Assembly: GCF_004152845.1 (NCBI RefSeq)
Contig: NZ_SEON01000004.1
Span: 310,001 to 374,000, forward strand
Reading direction: 5' to 3'
From: Sphingobium fuliginis
GTDB taxonomy: Bacteria > Pseudomonadota > Alphaproteobacteria > Sphingomonadales > Sphingomonadaceae
Length of the DNA: 64,000 nucleotides
Shown: positions 62,659 to 64,000 of the stretch, one piece after another
How positions within the stretch are numbered: the stretch's first letter is position 1
Layout: each line of letters opens with the position of its first letter
Notes under the pieces: generated by a model
What the model was told of the DNA's origin: nothing
Seen by the model: the letters and a program-made list of their open reading frames with translations, nothing else
Database searches by the model: none
Made by a program: the position numbers and the translations under genes

Positions 62659-64000
62659 TGGCGGCCCGCTCCGGTCAGGCCATCGCAGCGCGCAGCGCGC
62701 TCGCCCGGGGCGATATCGATGCCACCCAGCGATTGGCCGCGACGCTGGTGTCGGAAAATCCCGGCGATGCCGAAGGTCACTTCCTCCTTGGCGTCGCAGA
62801 ATCGAGCATCGGCCGCGTCCATGCCGGCATCCAGCATCTCGGCCGCGCGGTCGAACTCGATCCCCAAGGCGAATATCGCGCGCAGCTTGCCAAGCTCTTC
62901 ACTCTGGTACGGCAGGACGGGGACGCCGCCGCCGTGCTGCAGGATGCAGAGCATGCTCTCCCTGCCGATGCCCTGAGCCGCGACACGATGGGCTGCGTCT
63001 ATGCCCGCCTGGGCGACCATCCGGCCGCGCTCGGTCATTTTTCGGCAGCGGTGCGGCTCGAACCCGGGAACAGGCAGTTCCGCTACAACCAGGCCGTGAC
63101 GCTCAACTTCCTCGGCCGGACGGAGGAAGCCGAAGCCGCGCTGGAGGCGTTGATCGCCCTGGCGCCGGATGATGCCCGTGCCCATCACCTTCTCTCCAGC
63201 CTGCGCAAGCAGTCAGCCGGGCATAATCATGTCGAGCGCCTCGCGAAGGTTCACTCAACCACCGGGGACGGACGGGGCAGGCTGCTGCTGGGCTATGCTC
63301 TGGCGAAAGAACTCGAAGATCTCGGCCGCCCGGAAGAAGCACTGGAACGGCTCTGCGCGGTCAATGCCGAGCATCGCCGCACGTTGCGTTACGAGTTTGC
63401 GCGCGATGCCGCGACCTTCGACGCGATAGAGGCGAGTTGGCCGAGCATCGCTACGGCTCCCGCGGACGACGCCCCCCGCGATGCGCCGATCTTCATTATA
63501 GGGATGCCGCGCACCGGCACGACGCTGGTCGACCGCATTCTCTCGTCTCACCCTGGCGTCGAAAGCGCCGGGGAACTGCAAGCGATGCCGCTCGCCGTCA
63601 AGAAGGCGGCAGGCACGCACACGCCCACGGTCTTGGACCCGGAGACGATCGCCACGGCTGCCGCCAGCGACATGGGCGCGATCGGCCGCGACTTCCTGCA
63701 ACGCGCCAGCCATCACCGGCGCGCCCCCGGCCGGAGGTTCATCGACAAGTTTCCGGGTAATTTCCACTATGCCGGGTTCATTGCGCGGGCCCTCCCGGCA
63801 GCCAGCATCGTCTGCCTCCGTCGCCACCCGATGGACACGGTGCTCAGCAACTTCCGCAATCTCTTTGCCGTCAATTCGCGCTATTATGACTATAGCTACG
63901 ACCTTCTGGAGATCGCCGCTTACTACATCCGCTTCGACCGGCTGATGGCCCTGTGGCGCGAAGTCCTGCCGGGGCGGGTCATCGAACTGCGCTACGAGGA
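62655..64000 (+). CDS. TPR-sulfotransferase, 3' end cut by window
   Basis: 448 codons are visible and the frame is open at the right edge. Residues 1-250 are TPR-like helical repeats (EGHFLLGVAESSIGRVHAGI, HFSAAVRLEPGNRQFRYNQA). From about 278 a sulfotransferase domain starts: the 5'-phosphosulfate loop IIGMPRTGTTLVDRIL and the 3'-phosphate motif CLRRHPMDTVLSNFRNLF at about 385. A PAPS-dependent sulfo transfer is the family activity, though some relatives have lost it. ATG at 62655 overlaps the desaturase stop. Confidence 0.88.
   Translation, partial: MMAARSGQAIAARSALARGDIDATQRLAATLVSENPGDAEGHFLLGVAESSIGRVHAGIQHLGRAVELDPQGEYRAQLAKLFTLVRQDGDAAAVLQDAEHALPADALSRDTMGCVYARLGDHPAALGHFSAAVRLEPGNRQFRYNQAVTLNFLGRTEEAEAALEALIALAPDDARAHHLLSSLRKQSAGHNHVERLAKVHSTTGDGRGRLLLGYALAKELEDLGRPEEALERLCAVNAEHRRTLRYEFARDAATFDAIEASWPSIATAPADDAPRDAPIFIIGMPRTGTTLVDRILSSHPGVESAGELQAMPLAVKKAAGTHTPTVLDPETIATAAASDMGAIGRDFLQRASHHRRAPGRRFIDKFPGNFHYAGFIARALPAASIVCLRRHPMDTVLSNFRNLFAVNSRYYDYSYDLLEIAAYYIRFDRLMALWREVLPGRVIELRYE

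Overview
The window is GC-rich alphaproteobacterial chromosome. A sphingomonad (Sphingomonas/Sphingobium type) is the best guess. This rests on the complete aerobic cob gene set (cobF, cobG, cobN, cobW, bluB), the TonB receptor, TPR-sulfotransferase and sterol desaturase genes, and GC-rich palindromic repeats. It is inference from gene content; no rRNA or tRNA gene is present to settle it. I also see no IS element, CRISPR array or phage gene.

Region 1 (1-10.0 kb, minus strand): an unusual secretion/signalling cluster. In transcription order it encodes an exported TPR-CHAT protease-like protein, a CHASE2 class III nucleotide cyclase, a small exported protein with a FecR-like stretch, a TpsB outer-membrane transporter and a giant TpsA-type exoprotein that runs off the left edge. 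Region 2 (10.3-14.1 kb): a TonB-dependent receptor closed by a strong terminator, a formylglycine-generating-enzyme-like protein with both copper-ligand cysteines, and a small unknown ORF. Region 3 (14.1-21.2 kb): an RND efflux operon (pump, adaptor, outer-membrane factor) divergent from a LysR regulator.

Region 4 (21.3-37.5 kb) and region 6 (51.3-56.8 kb) form one split adenosylcobalamin regulon with three cobalamin riboswitches. Riboswitch 1 precedes a Ni/Co permease, cobW, cobN, cobO and bluB. Riboswitch 2 precedes cobG-H-I-J-L-E-M-B-F, with cobK embedded on the opposite strand between cobJ and cobL. Riboswitch 3, on the minus strand, precedes a DUF1636 gene, cobT, alpha-ribazole phosphatase, cobS, the threonine-phosphate decarboxylase, cbiB and cobU. 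Junctions are mostly four-base stop/start overlaps, implying tight translational coupling. cobA, cobS/cobT of the cobaltochelatase, a cob(II)yrinate reductase and cobQ are not in the window.

Region 5 (37.5-51.2 kb) lies between the two cobalamin blocks. It holds the PrkA kinase/YeaH/SpoVR stress trio and a second RND efflux operon (adaptor, pump, outer-membrane factor) divergent from an OmpR/EnvZ-type two-component system. Region 7 (56.9-64 kb) holds a small ORF, an MgtC-family membrane protein, two paralogous sterol-desaturase-family enzymes, a membrane protein of unknown role, an isopenicillin-N-synthase-like oxygenase divergent from its own LysR regulator, and a truncated TPR-sulfotransferase. 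This end looks like an uncharacterised lipid- or small-molecule-modifying cluster.
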